Positions 16,950 to 27,208 of a stretch of DNA of 64,000 nt are shown here, piece by piece. Position 1 is the first letter of the stretch. The number at the start of each line of letters is the position of its first letter. The notes beneath the pieces are model-generated. The model did no database searches and was not told the origin of the DNA. It saw only the letters and a program-made list of their open reading frames with translations. The stretch comes from DASSQJ01 sp963726295 (GTDB lineage Bacteria > Actinomycetota > Actinomycetes > Actinomycetales > Dermatophilaceae), in NCBI GenBank assembly GCA_963726295.1, contig CAVSBW010000011.1:62001-126000 (forward strand). The letters run 5' to 3'. The translations under genes were made by a program, and so were the position numbers.

Positions 16950-18206
16950 TCAGCGCCCGCCCGCAGCGCCGGGGACCCGGACGTCGACGTGCACCATCCG
17001 GTGGTCGCTCGGGAAGGTGCCCGTCGTGAGCCGCGAGAGCGGGTCGGAGGACGGGTACCAGACCACCGCCGAGTCGAGGATGCGCAGGTCCGTGCTCGGG
17101 AGCACGTAGTCGACGCGCAGGTTGCCGGGGTCGGGCTCGCCGAAGTCGGCGGTGTCCTGTGCGGCCGGCGTGACGTGCTCGTCGTTGATGCTGTCCTGCT
17201 CGGCGGCGGCCTCGACCGCCCCCTCGCTCGTCGGCACCGGCTGCGACTGCACGCGGCCGATCTCGAGGATCTGCTGCGCCGAGCCCGGGATGGAGTCGCC
17301 GTCGAACGGGTCGGAGTTCATGTCACCGGCGATGACGAACGAGCTGCCGGGCCGCAGGCCACCGCGCTCGCCCGTGTCGTCGGTGATCCAGGACGAGCCG
17401 CGCGGACCGGACAGGTAGTCGGCCCAGAACCGGATCTCGTCGTGGTTGCGCGTACCGTTGCGGTCCTCCGGCCCGTCGAACACGGGGGGCGTCGGGTGCG
17501 AGACGAGGAAGTGGACGGTGTTCGCGCCGACCTCAACGGGCACGTCCCAGTGCGACTTGCTCGAGAGCCGCACGTGGTCGAGCTCCTCGGGGGAGTACCA
17601 GTCGGCGGGCTCGGGGGTGCTCGGGTCGTCGGGCAGCAGCGCCCCCGGCATGTCCTTCCACAGCAGGGTCTGGAAGGTGCGGACCGCGCCGGCGTCGATG
17701 GGGTACTTCGAGTAGACCGCCATGCCGTACTGGCCCGGGAAGAAGCCGAAGCCCCAGGCGTCGCCGGGGCCCCCGACGGAGCCGCTGTTGTCGAGGTCGT
17801 ACCCGCTCGGGACGCCGGTGTTGACCGGGGCGGTGAAGGCGTAGGGGTACTCGACCGGATCGGCGCCGTTCTGTGACACCTCGAGGTAGTTCGTGCGGAA
17901 CTCGTCGAGCGCGAGGTGCCCCTCGTCGTAGTCGAACTCGTTGATGAGCAGGAGGTCGGGCGCTGCCCGCTGGATGACCTCCGCGACGGCCTGAGCCTGC
18001 CCGTCGCCGGGCGTGGAGAGGTCGCTCACGAGGTCGCCCTCGTTGAAGCGGTTGAGCGAGGCGTTGAAGGTGGCCACGCGGACGGACTGCTTCGCCGAGG
18101 ACGGTCCCGGCGCGGCGGTGGCGGCGGGGGCCGAGGCGGTGGCAGCGGCGAGGGCTCCGGCCGTGAGGGTAACGGCCGCGGTCAGGGAACGTCGTCGTCC
18201 GGTCAT
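16950..18206 (-). CDS. Secreted endonuclease/exonuclease/phosphatase-family protein
   Basis: 418 residues from ATG 18206, which opens a clear signal peptide (MTGRRRSLTAAVTLTAG, ending APAATAAPG). The mature part has EEP motifs: VRVATFNASLNR at the start, LLLINEFDYD with the catalytic Glu, FVIAGDMNSDPFDGDS, and the final FPSDHRMVHVDV with the catalytic Asp/His pair. The fold cleaves phosphodiesters in nucleic acids, lipids or phosphoanhydrides; this branch of secreted actinobacterial proteins has no assigned substrate. Globin gene follows 13 bases downstream on the same strand. Confidence 0.86.
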   Translation of the reverse strand: MTGRRRSLTAAVTLTAGALAAATASAPAATAAPGPSSAKQSVRVATFNASLNRFNEGDLVSDLSTPGDGQAQAVAEVIQRAAPDLLLINEFDYDEGHLALDEFRTNYLEVSQNGADPVEYPYAFTAPVNTGVPSGYDLDNSGSVGGPGDAWGFGFFPGQYGMAVYSKYPIDAGAVRTFQTLLWKDMPGALLPDDPSTPEPADWYSPEELDHVRLSSKSHWDVPVEVGANTVHFLVSHPTPPVFDGPEDRNGTRNHDEIRFWADYLSGPRGSSWITDDTGERGGLRPGSSFVIAGDMNSDPFDGDSIPGSAQQILEIGRVQSQPVPTSEGAVEAAAEQDSINDEHVTPAAQDTADFGEPDPGNLRVDYVLPSTDLRILDSAVVWYPSSDPLSRLTTGTFPSDHRMVHVDVRVPGAAGGR

Positions 18207-18345
18207 GCCCTCGACCGTAGGACGAGACCGGCGGGGTGTGAAGGTCTCGTGCGTGACGGTGCGGTGAACGGGGGCAGGCACCCTTCCCGGTGTCGGTGCA
18301 CGGGCGTAGCGTCCCAGCCACCCCGAACCACGAAGGAGACCGACG

Positions 18346-18771
18346 ATGGCTGCACGGCTCAACCCCTACCTCGCCTTCCCCGGCACGGCCCGCGAGGCGA
18401 TGACCTTCTACCAGCAGGTCTTCGGCGGCGACCTGACCATCTCGACGTTCGGTGAGTACGGCGACCCGGGTACCGAGGGCGCCGACGGCGTCATGCACGC
18501 CCAGCTCGAGACGCCGCTCGGCTTCACCCTCATGGCGTCCGACACGCCTCCCGGCCAGGACCACGACACCTCCTACTCCGGGGGCATGACCGCCAGCGTG
18601 AGCGGTGACGAGGACGCCATCCGTGGTTACTGGGAGGCCCTGGCCGACGGGGGTCAGGTGGTGATGCCCTTCGAGAAGCAGATGTGGGGTGACGAGTTCG
18701 GCATGGTCACCGACCGCTTCGGTGTGCCGTGGATGATCAACCTCACCGGAGCCGAGAACCGCGGGTCCTGA
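18346..18771 (+). CDS. VOC-family protein, PhnB-like
   Basis: 141 residues with a strong ribosome-binding site (AAGGAGA) before ATG 18346. The sequence NPYLAFPGTAREAMTFYQQVFGG is the typical opening of PhnB/3-demethylubiquinone methyltransferase-like VOC proteins, followed by the paired beta-alpha-beta-beta-beta modules and the closing FGMVTDRFGVPWMINL. The metal-binding pattern of true glyoxalases is not evident. Function in the family is unknown. It is divergent from the EEP-family gene and converges on the WS/DGAT gene. Confidence 0.85.
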   Translation: MAARLNPYLAFPGTAREAMTFYQQVFGGDLTISTFGEYGDPGTEGADGVMHAQLETPLGFTLMASDTPPGQDHDTSYSGGMTASVSGDEDAIRGYWEALADGGQVVMPFEKQMWGDEFGMVTDRFGVPWMINLTGAENRGS

Positions 18772-18787
18772 GCACCCCTCCCGGAGG

Positions 18788-20203
18788 TCAGCCGCGCTCG
18801 TCCTCGGCGACCACGGCATCCTCCAGCTCGGCGAGGGCCTCGCCGGTGTGCACGGCGAGTCGCTGGAGGTGCGGTAGCGCCTCCCGGTCGCCGATGAAGC
18901 CGAGGTTCACCGTGCCGGCGTACGACTGCGCCGTGATGTTGAGCGTCATCGAGTGCCCGGGGATCGACACCGGGTACGTCGCCTCGAGCCGCGCCCCCCG
19001 CAGGTAGAGGTGCTGGGCGGGTCCCGGCACGTTGGAGACGCAGAGGTTGAGGGTCGTCGGTACCGGCACCGGTAGCCCGCTCATCGCCCGGAGCACCTGC
19101 ATGGCTGACGGCGCGAGCAGCATCGCGCTGTAGGCCACGATGCCGTCTGCCGACATCCCGCGCATCCGGGCCTTGCCGGCGCGGGTCGACGCCGCGATCG
19201 CGGCCAGCCGCGAGAGCGGGTCGGCGATGTCGGTGGCCAGCGAGACGAGGGTGGCGCCGACGTAGTTGCCGCCCCCCTCGCTCTTCGGCTGCCGGACGTT
19301 GACGGGCACGAAGGCGACGAGGGGACGGTCGGGCAGGTCGTCGAGGTCGCCGAGGAACCGGCGCAGGCCTCCCGCGCAGATCGCGAGCAGCACGTCGTTG
19401 ACGGTGGCGCTGCGGCCGCGGGCGAGGACACGCAGCCGCTCGAGGTCGTACTGCTGGGTGGCGAACCGTCGGGACCGGCCCGTGGGCCCGTTGAGCGAGC
19501 GGGTGTGCGGGGCCTGGTACGAGGTGACGGCGCGCGTGGAGGTCTCGCCGCGCCGCAGCTGGGTGTCGATGATCGTGCGCCCCACCGACGGCAACGAGGT
19601 CACCGAGGCGCTCACGCTCCGCAGGATCGACGTGATGTCGCCGACCGGCTCGGGCGCCGCGCTCTCCGACCGCGGCCGAGGGCGCAGGCTGAAGAACAGC
19701 GGATGGTCGCGGTCGTCCGCGGACTCCGCCAGGCCGCGCCGCAGCAGCCGCATCCCCGTGTAGCCGTCGACCAGGCTGTGGTGGATCTTGACGTAGACGG
19801 CGAACCGGTCGGCAGCGACCCCCTCGATGACGTGAAGGGACCACGGCGGTCGGCGGAAGTCGATCTGGTTGGAGTGCAGCCGGGAGACCAGGATGCCGAG
19901 CTCGCGCTCACCGCCCGGCGAGGGCAGCGCAGAGTGCCGCACGTGGTAGGCGATGTCGAACTTCTCGTCCTCCACCCAGCGGTGCACCGGCTGGCGCAGC
20001 AAGCGGCGCGTCTGGAGCCGCATGATCCACGGCGGCTCCATCGGTGCGGTGCGCAGCGCGGTGACGAGGTCGCGCAGGTAGCCCTCGTCCGCGTCGTCGG
20101 GGTAGGTGAAGTGCAGGAGCGACCCCACGTGCATCAACGTCTCAGCGGTCTCACCGATGAGGAAGATCGCGTCGAGGGGGGAGGCCCACTGTGACCGCCC
20201 CAC
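18788..20203 (-). CDS. Wax ester synthase/diacylglycerol acyltransferase (WS/DGAT)
   Basis: About 471 residues from GTG 20203, four bases after the stop of the hydrolase gene; the open frame runs further upstream but becomes Arg/Ser/Pro-rich shadow sequence. The acyltransferase motif HHSLVDG lies at KIHHSLVDGYTGM, and the start SPLDAIFLIGE and C-terminal NLCVSNVPGP-type region match the family. These enzymes make triacylglycerol or wax esters at the membrane face. Tight coupling to an alpha/beta hydrolase suggests a storage-lipid synthesis and turnover pair. Confidence 0.88.
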   Translation of the reverse strand: MGRSQWASPLDAIFLIGETAETLMHVGSLLHFTYPDDADEGYLRDLVTALRTAPMEPPWIMRLQTRRLLRQPVHRWVEDEKFDIAYHVRHSALPSPGGERELGILVSRLHSNQIDFRRPPWSLHVIEGVAADRFAVYVKIHHSLVDGYTGMRLLRRGLAESADDRDHPLFFSLRPRPRSESAAPEPVGDITSILRSVSASVTSLPSVGRTIIDTQLRRGETSTRAVTSYQAPHTRSLNGPTGRSRRFATQQYDLERLRVLARGRSATVNDVLLAICAGGLRRFLGDLDDLPDRPLVAFVPVNVRQPKSEGGGNYVGATLVSLATDIADPLSRLAAIAASTRAGKARMRGMSADGIVAYSAMLLAPSAMQVLRAMSGLPVPVPTTLNLCVSNVPGPAQHLYLRGARLEATYPVSIPGHSMTLNITAQSYAGTVNLGFIGDREALPHLQRLAVHTGEALAELEDAVVAEDERG

Positions 20204-20207
20204 CGGG

Positions 20208-21032
20208 TCAGCCCGCCCTGTCGTGGGCGGTGTCGTCGCGCGGCTCGGCTTCGCCCGTGGCGCCGGCGGCGGACCGGCCGGCGTACGGCGTCCACCGCCC
20301 CTCGGGCTGGGCCAGCCGGTCGGCGATGACGCGGAGCGTCTCGTGGTGGTGGCCGTAGCCCAGGTGGGTGGCCTCGACCTCGATGTTCTCGGTGTGGGGG
20401 GCCTCGGCGGCGACGCAGCACTCCCACGCCACGATGCCGTCGCGGCGGCTGTAGATGCTGGTCGTCGGCACCTCGAGCGGCGCCGCGCGCTGCGCGCACG
20501 CCTCGGCGGTGAAGAGGGCGTCGTGGTGGGGGCCGCGGTTGAGCAGCCGGTACGTGTGCCATGCCCGGGTGGAGGCCGGGTGGCCGTTGAAGGGGCTGCC
20601 GAGCGTGATGACCTGGCGGGTGTAGTGCGGCAGCGCCCGGGCCATCTCGCGGGCGTAGATGCCACCCGCGCTCCACCCGACGAGGCTCACCGGGCGGCCG
20701 TAGCGGTCGTAGAGCTCGAGGAGGAGGTCCTCGAGGTGGGCCGACAGCTCCGGGGTGATGCCGAGGTTGCGGCCACGCCGCCAGTCGTGGGCGCGGTACC
20801 CGAGCCGTCGGAGGTGTCCCCGGAGGAACAGTGTGGACTCGGGCCCGGCGAGGAAGCCCGGGATGACGAGCACCGGGTGGCCGTCGCCCTCGGGCCAGTC
20901 GGCGAGGTCGCGGGTGCGCAGGGCGGAGTCGACGAGCTCGAGCGCCATCCGCCACTCCCGGCGAGTGGCCCAGAACGGCGGCGCCAAAGGGCGCTTCGCC
21001 GGCTGCGGACCGTCGATCTCGGTGGCGGACAC
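20208..21032 (-). CDS. Alpha/beta hydrolase (esterase/lipase family)
   Basis: 274 residues. The N-terminal strand PVLVIPGFLAGPESTLFLRG and the nucleophile elbow GWSAGG (Ser in SLVGWSAGGIYA) are clear, with His candidates at TEHLGYGHHHETL near the C-terminus. It looks like a cytoplasmic carboxyl-ester hydrolase; no signal peptide is seen. ATG 21032 has GACGAGGAGCGACG just upstream. The stop is four bases before the WS/DGAT start, so the two are translationally coupled and are likely to share a lipid substrate pool. Confidence 0.85.
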   Translation of the reverse strand: MSATEIDGPQPAKRPLAPPFWATRREWRMALELVDSALRTRDLADWPEGDGHPVLVIPGFLAGPESTLFLRGHLRRLGYRAHDWRRGRNLGITPELSAHLEDLLLELYDRYGRPVSLVGWSAGGIYAREMARALPHYTRQVITLGSPFNGHPASTRAWHTYRLLNRGPHHDALFTAEACAQRAAPLEVPTTSIYSRRDGIVAWECCVAAEAPHTENIEVEATHLGYGHHHETLRVIADRLAQPEGRWTPYAGRSAAGATGEAEPRDDTAHDRAG

Positions 21033-21199
21033 CGTCGCTCCTCGTCGTCAGGCAGCGGGCGATCCGGTCCGGGTGGTGCCGGGTCCGCGTCGCTGCGAAG
21101 GGCGTCGCCAGTGTGGCAGATACCGGCAGGGGTGTGCGAGAGCCCATCCGAAGGGTTGTGGAGACGTGATCTGCCCACGGCCGGGCCTAGCGTGGGGGG

Positions 21200-22633
<1,434 letters not shown>

Positions 22634-22641
22634 CGTCGAGG

Positions 22642-22860
22642 TCAGGCGACCCGGATGACGTCGCCGGGGGCGTCGGCCGCGTGGTCCGGGGACACCGCGG
22701 CTTCAGCCACGACGAGCACCCGCGCGCCAGCCGGCTCGCCGACCACCGCCATCCACCCCAGGTCCTCGAGCACCTCGAGCCCGAGGACGTCGCGGAAGGC
22801 CGTGACGGCGCGGGCGACGTCGCTCACCGCGAGCACCGGCACCTCGTCGCGCACCTCCAT
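22642..22860 (-). CDS. Short VOC-like protein, possibly truncated
   Basis: 72 residues with one beta-alpha-beta-beta-beta unit: VPVLAVSDVARAVTAFRDVLGL, then LGWMAVVGEPAGARVLVVAE. VOC proteins usually have two such units (about 120 residues), so this is half the normal size, and I see no second half in other frames. No good ribosome-binding site precedes ATG 22860. It may be a small dimerising VOC protein or a gene remnant. It sits between the convergent fumC and the 3' end of the helicase gene. Confidence 0.45.
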   Translation of the reverse strand: MEVRDEVPVLAVSDVARAVTAFRDVLGLEVLEDLGWMAVVGEPAGARVLVVAEAAVSPDHAADAPGDVIRVA

Positions 22861-22928
22861 GGAGGGAGGAGACCACGGACCGGCGCCGGTGGCAACTCGA
22901 AGCGTCCGTCGGCGTGCCGCGACCGGGC

Positions 22929-25900
22929 TCACCCCGACAACAGGTCGCGCAGGTCGTCCGCGGTGAGCGCCTTCGACATCGCCGCCCCCTCGTCGACGAC
23001 CCGGGCGAACAGGTCGCGCTTGCGCTCCTGGAGCGCCACGACCTTCTCCTCGATGGTGTCGCGCGACACCATCCGGTAGACGTTCACCGGCCGGGTCTGG
23101 CCGATGCGGTGGGTACGGTCGATGGCCTGGGCCTCGGCCGCCGGGTTCCACCACGGGTCGAGGACGAAGACGTAGTCGGCCTCGGTGAGGGTCAGCCCGA
23201 AGCCGCCGGCCTTGAGCGAGATGAGGAACACCGGGGCGTCGCCCTCGCGGAAGGCGGCGATCCGCTCCGGGCGGTTGCGGGTGCTGCCGTCGAGGTACTC
23301 GTAGGCCAGCCCCTCCTCCTCGAGGCGTCGGCGGACCACCGCGAGGAACCCGGTGAACTGGCTGAACACGAGCGCCCGGTGACCCTCCTCGGCGAGCTCG
23401 CCGAGCTGCTCCACGAGGGCGTCGACCTTGGCCGACGGCGCGAGCCCGGCGTACTCCTCGTCGACGAGCGCCGGATCGAGTGCCAGCTGCCGGAGGGCGG
23501 TGAGGGCGCGCAGCACGGCCATCCGGTTGCCGTCGAGGTCGTCGATGAGGCCCAGCAGGCGCTGGCGTTCGCGCTGGAGGTGCCGGTCGTAGACCGCGCG
23601 GTGCCGCGGGTGGAGGTCGACGGTGAGCACCTGTTCCTGCTTCGGGGGCAGCTCGGCGGCCACCGACTCCTTGGTGCGGCGCAGCATGAGCGGCCGGATC
23701 CGCCGCCGCAGGGCCGCGAGCCGCTCGCGGTCGCCATCGCGCTCCACCGGGTTGGCCCACTGCTCCTTGAACAGCCGCGGCCGCGGGTACAGTCCGGGCG
23801 CGACGATCGAGAGCAGCGACCAGAGGTCCATGAGCGAGTTCTCGAGCGGCGTGCCGGTGATGGCGAACTTGGCGCGCGCCGAGAGCCGGCGCACCGCTTG
23901 GTAGGTCTTGGCCTGGTGGTTCTTGACGAACTGCGCCTCGTCGAGCACCACCGCCGACCACGTGCGCGAGCGCCAGTGTGCCTCGTCGATGCGGGCCACC
24001 GTGTACGAGGTGATGACCAGGTCGGCGTCGGCCACCGCGGCGTCGAGGCCGCGGCGGGCCTTGCCCCGGGTGCGGTCGACGACGACCACCCTGAGCTCGG
24101 GAGCGAACCGCTCCGCCTCGCCCGCCCACGTCGAGAGCACCGAGGTGGGGGCGATGACCAGAGCCGGGCGGTCGAGCTCGCCGCGCTCGCGAGCACGGAG
24201 CACCATCGCGAGCATCTGCACGGTCTTGCCCAGTCCCATGTCGTCGGCGAGAACGCCGCCGAGCCCGGTGTCCCAGAGCAGCGACAGCCAGCGGAAGCCC
24301 TCCACCTGGTAGGGCCGCAGGGTGGCCGCCAGCCCGGCCGGCACCTCGGCCGGCTCGACCGCCTCCAGGTCGAGCAGGCGCCCGACGGTCTCGGACCATC
24401 GCGCGCTCTGCTCCTCGACGACGCCGAGCGCGGCGAGCTCCTCCCAGAGCCCCACGTGCACCGCCGAGATGCGCATCGGGTCGGACGGCTGGTCCTGCAG
24501 GGCGCGGGCCTCGTCGACGAGCCGCCGGAGCGTCTCGAGCTCGGGCCGGTCGAGCGCGAACCACGTGCCGGACTCGAGGATGAGGTGCTCGTGACCCTTG
24601 GCGAGGGCCTCGATGAGGAGTGCGAGCGGCACGTCCTCGCCGGCCACGGTGACGGAGATGCCGAGGTCGAACCAGTCGGTGGGGCCGGCGCCGCCGGCAT
24701 CGGTTGCCGAGACCGAGATGAGCGGCGCCTCGTCGGCCCTGCTGTACTCGGCGACCTCTCCGTGGACGGTGAGGTCGACGTCGGGGAGGTCCTCGAGCAC
24801 CGGGAGCAGCTCGGAGAACCCCACGGTGGCCAGCCCGTGCAGCCACAGCTCGGGTACGAGGCGGGTGCGGGCCGCCACGAGCTGCCACAACGGCGCGAAC
24901 GAGGCCACCTCGTCGACCTCGCGCAGCTCCTCGACCAGCCGTTGCTCCGCCGCGCGGTCGCGCATGGGGTCGGTGGACTCGGAGCCCATCGGCACCAGCA
25001 CCCCACCACCGGCCTCGCCGTAGCGGTACTCCCAGCGCAGGTGGGTGCGGTGGCCCGGCTCGGGGGTGACGTCGAGCGCCAGGCGGGGCGGCACGGCGTC
25101 GGGCAGCGGCAGGTCGGGGGAGAGGCTGCGCACGTGGGCCTTGCGACGGAGCCCGGGCAGGTGGGTGACGGTGAAGCGTGCCCAGTCGTCCTCGGGCACC
25201 TCGACGACCCCGAGGTCGAGGAGACGCTGGCGGGTGGAGTCCAGCGGCTCGGCGAGCGCCCCGACGACGAGCGTGTCGTGGTCGCGCAGCCAGAACCCGG
25301 TGGCCGGCGAGCCGACGAGGTGGGTGTCGGTGCCCGGAGCGACCGGCAGGTCGAGGTGGGCGTGGAGCTCGGCGCCGTCGTCGGTGCGGCTGACGTCGAC
25401 GACGAGCTCGGCCACCTCCGGGGCGAAGGCGACGTGCCCCTCGCCGGACAGGTCGGTGAGGAGGCGCACCCCCGCGGCGTCGGCCGCCCGCAGCAGCTGC
25501 ACCCAGCCCGGCCCGAGGTGGTCGAGGAGGATGGCGTCGGGCATCCGGCCGTACCCGAAGGCCCGCATGGACCGACGGTGGCTGTCGGCGATTGCGGTGA
25601 GCGCGTCGCGGTGCTCGTCGGAGAAGGTGACGGTGCCGTAGCCGTAGTACCCCCCCGCGAAGGACTCCCAGGACACCCCGGTGCGGATCCACCGTCCGCG
25701 GACACCCGGGACGACCGGACGGATGCGCAGCTGGGCACGCCCCGTGCCGTCGGCGGCGGGTGCCCGGCCGGACGAGGGCGCGGCCGGTTCAACCAGGAGG
25801 CCGACGGGGGAGGTCTCGGGTGGGGCGTCCTCGTCGAGGAGGCCGCCGAGGGCTCGCTCCCACGTGGGCGGCGGGGCCGGTGCCGCGGCGGCGGACCCGC

Positions 25901-26258
25901 CCCGGACGGCGTCGATGGCAGGCTGGTGCTGGCGGACCTCGGCGGCCACCGCGACCGCGTGCTTGCAGTCGACGGACAGGGGGCACGAGCACTGGCTGTA
26001 CCAGCGGCGCAGCGGCAGGCGGCCGGGGGCCGAGGCGTCGGTGTGGGGCCGCAGGCCCACCCGCGTCGTGTAGGTCTGCCCCGAGCTGCCGCCGACCCAG
26101 CCGGTGGCGTCGAGGCCGTCGTCGGACACCTCGTAGTCGTGGACCCGGTGCTGGCGCCAGTAGGCGAGTCCGCGGGCGACCGTGACGGTGCCGCAGGCGT
26201 CGCTGAGGTCGGCGTTGGTGAGGTCGGCCAGCCGGTTGGCGGCGAACACCCGCGCCAT
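22929..26258 (-). CDS. SWIM zinc-finger SNF2-family helicase
   Basis: 1109 residues. An N-terminal SWIM domain has zinc ligands Cys90, Cys92, Cys98 and His100 (CSCPLSVDCKH). A family-specific middle region follows, then the SNF2 ATPase with Walker A in ADDMGLGKT near residue 672, DEAQFVKNH near 771, and the helicase C-terminal motif FSQFTGF with LKAGGFGLTLTEA and DRTHRIGQTRPV. Such proteins use ATP to move along duplex DNA and remodel protein-DNA complexes, probably in repair or transcription. Typical of Actinobacteria and of usual length. It stands alone, 69 bases upstream of the short VOC gene. Confidence 0.93.
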   Translation of the reverse strand: MARVFAANRLADLTNADLSDACGTVTVARGLAYWRQHRVHDYEVSDDGLDATGWVGGSSGQTYTTRVGLRPHTDASAPGRLPLRRWYSQCSCPLSVDCKHAVAVAAEVRQHQPAIDAVRGGSAAAAPAPPPTWERALGGLLDEDAPPETSPVGLLVEPAAPSSGRAPAADGTGRAQLRIRPVVPGVRGRWIRTGVSWESFAGGYYGYGTVTFSDEHRDALTAIADSHRRSMRAFGYGRMPDAILLDHLGPGWVQLLRAADAAGVRLLTDLSGEGHVAFAPEVAELVVDVSRTDDGAELHAHLDLPVAPGTDTHLVGSPATGFWLRDHDTLVVGALAEPLDSTRQRLLDLGVVEVPEDDWARFTVTHLPGLRRKAHVRSLSPDLPLPDAVPPRLALDVTPEPGHRTHLRWEYRYGEAGGGVLVPMGSESTDPMRDRAAEQRLVEELREVDEVASFAPLWQLVAARTRLVPELWLHGLATVGFSELLPVLEDLPDVDLTVHGEVAEYSRADEAPLISVSATDAGGAGPTDWFDLGISVTVAGEDVPLALLIEALAKGHEHLILESGTWFALDRPELETLRRLVDEARALQDQPSDPMRISAVHVGLWEELAALGVVEEQSARWSETVGRLLDLEAVEPAEVPAGLAATLRPYQVEGFRWLSLLWDTGLGGVLADDMGLGKTVQMLAMVLRARERGELDRPALVIAPTSVLSTWAGEAERFAPELRVVVVDRTRGKARRGLDAAVADADLVITSYTVARIDEAHWRSRTWSAVVLDEAQFVKNHQAKTYQAVRRLSARAKFAITGTPLENSLMDLWSLLSIVAPGLYPRPRLFKEQWANPVERDGDRERLAALRRRIRPLMLRRTKESVAAELPPKQEQVLTVDLHPRHRAVYDRHLQRERQRLLGLIDDLDGNRMAVLRALTALRQLALDPALVDEEYAGLAPSAKVDALVEQLGELAEEGHRALVFSQFTGFLAVVRRRLEEEGLAYEYLDGSTRNRPERIAAFREGDAPVFLISLKAGGFGLTLTEADYVFVLDPWWNPAAEAQAIDRTHRIGQTRPVNVYRMVSRDTIEEKVVALQERKRDLFARVVDEGAAMSKALTADDLRDLLSG

Positions 26259-26378
26259 CCGTCACCTCCTCGCTGCCACGGTTAGGGGACCCACGGCGGC
26301 GTCCCCGAACCTCCCAGCCTAGGCCGGGGTGGCGACATCCGCCGCATCCATCCACAGGGGTCGCGGTGGCGGCGGTTC

Positions 26379-27101
26379 TCAGGTGGGGGGCCGCTCCCGC
26401 CGGCGCGCCTCGAGCCCGTCGAGGACGACGTCGAGCCCGAACGCGAACTCGGCCTCGTCGTCACAGCCGCCGAGCGAACCGTCCGGCGGGTGCGCCACGG
26501 TCGCCGCGACGCGGGCGACGTTGGGCATCGTCGTCGCGAGGGTGCGGACTCCGTCGAGGGCCGCGCCGGCGTCCGGCGGGGTGTCGGCGGAGAACAGCTC
26601 CTGGGTGAACCCGAGCGCGCGGCTGCCGAGCACGTGCAGGGCGTGGTGCACCAGGTCGTCTGAGAACCCGGCGTCGAAGAGCACGGCGCACAGGTCCTCG
26701 AACCACGGGAGCGTGGACCCGTCGGGTGTGCCCCGGCTGGTGATGAGCCCGGGCGCCCACTGGTGGCGGTGCAGCACCCCCCTCGCGCGCAGGATGCGGG
26801 TGCGCAGCACGTCCCGCCAGTCCCCGCCTGCCGGCACGGCGGTGTCGAGGTCAGCCGCCGCACCGTGCACCTCCTCGAGCACGACGCGGACGATGCCGCT
26901 CAGCAGCTCGTCCTTGTTCGTCACGTGGCGGTACAGCGCCATCGCCTCGACGCCGAGGGCGTCACCGACGGCCTTCATCGTCAGCCCCTCGACCCCGCTG
27001 GTGTCGGCGACGCCGACCGCCGCCCGCAGGACGCGATCGCGGCTCAGCGGCTGTCGGCGCACCGAGCGCTCGCCCGCCCGTGTGCTCGCGGCCCTGACCA
27101 T
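26379..27101 (-). CDS. TetR-family repressor
   Basis: 240 residues. A short basic N-terminus leads to the HTH: RVLRAAVGVADTSGVEGLTMKAVGDALGVEAMALYRHVTNKDEL, with VEAMALYRHV as the recognition helix; the C-terminal ligand domain resembles the TetR_C class (EFAFGLDVVLDGLEARR). Its start faces the DUF4386 gene across 107 bases that contain two overlapping palindromes, so it very likely represses itself and the DUF4386-reductase pair. Inducer unknown; a lipophilic compound would suit the type. Confidence 0.9.
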   Translation of the reverse strand: MVRAASTRAGERSVRRQPLSRDRVLRAAVGVADTSGVEGLTMKAVGDALGVEAMALYRHVTNKDELLSGIVRVVLEEVHGAAADLDTAVPAGGDWRDVLRTRILRARGVLHRHQWAPGLITSRGTPDGSTLPWFEDLCAVLFDAGFSDDLVHHALHVLGSRALGFTQELFSADTPPDAGAALDGVRTLATTMPNVARVAATVAHPPDGSLGGCDDEAEFAFGLDVVLDGLEARRRERPPT

Positions 27102-27156
27102 CCCTCACCTCCGCGTCGACCGTACCCCTCGTGGGTCCGGGGCTGGACAGGTGCGA

Positions 27157-27188
27157 GTTTATACGATAAACATGTTTATGTTATAAAC
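27157..27188. promoter_or_regulatory. Two tandem TetR-type operators
   Basis: GTTTATACGATAAAC (27157-27171) and GTTTATGTTATAAAC (27174-27188) are both perfect GTTTAT-N3-ATAAAC palindromes, centred 17 bp apart. The halves facing each other make a third perfect palindrome, ATAAACATGTTTAT (27166-27179). This AT-rich patch stands out in GC-rich DNA, lies between the divergent tetR and DUF4386 genes and can contain -10 elements for both. The spacing is right for two repressor dimers on one face of about 1.5 helical turns. Confidence 0.85.
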
Positions 27189-27208
27189 ATCGATGGAGAG
27201 GACACGCC

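Noticed and set aside
22642..25692. 1016-residue minus-strand open frame overlapping the SNF2 gene
   Set aside because: Arg/Pro/Gly-rich shadow frame of the SNF2 gene; only its last 72 residues (from ATG 22860) look like protein, and they lie outside the helicase gene.
22914..26285. 1123-residue plus-strand open frame antisense to SNF2
   Set aside because: It exists only because stop codons are rare in GC-rich DNA; composition is His/Arg/Gly-rich, with no domain.
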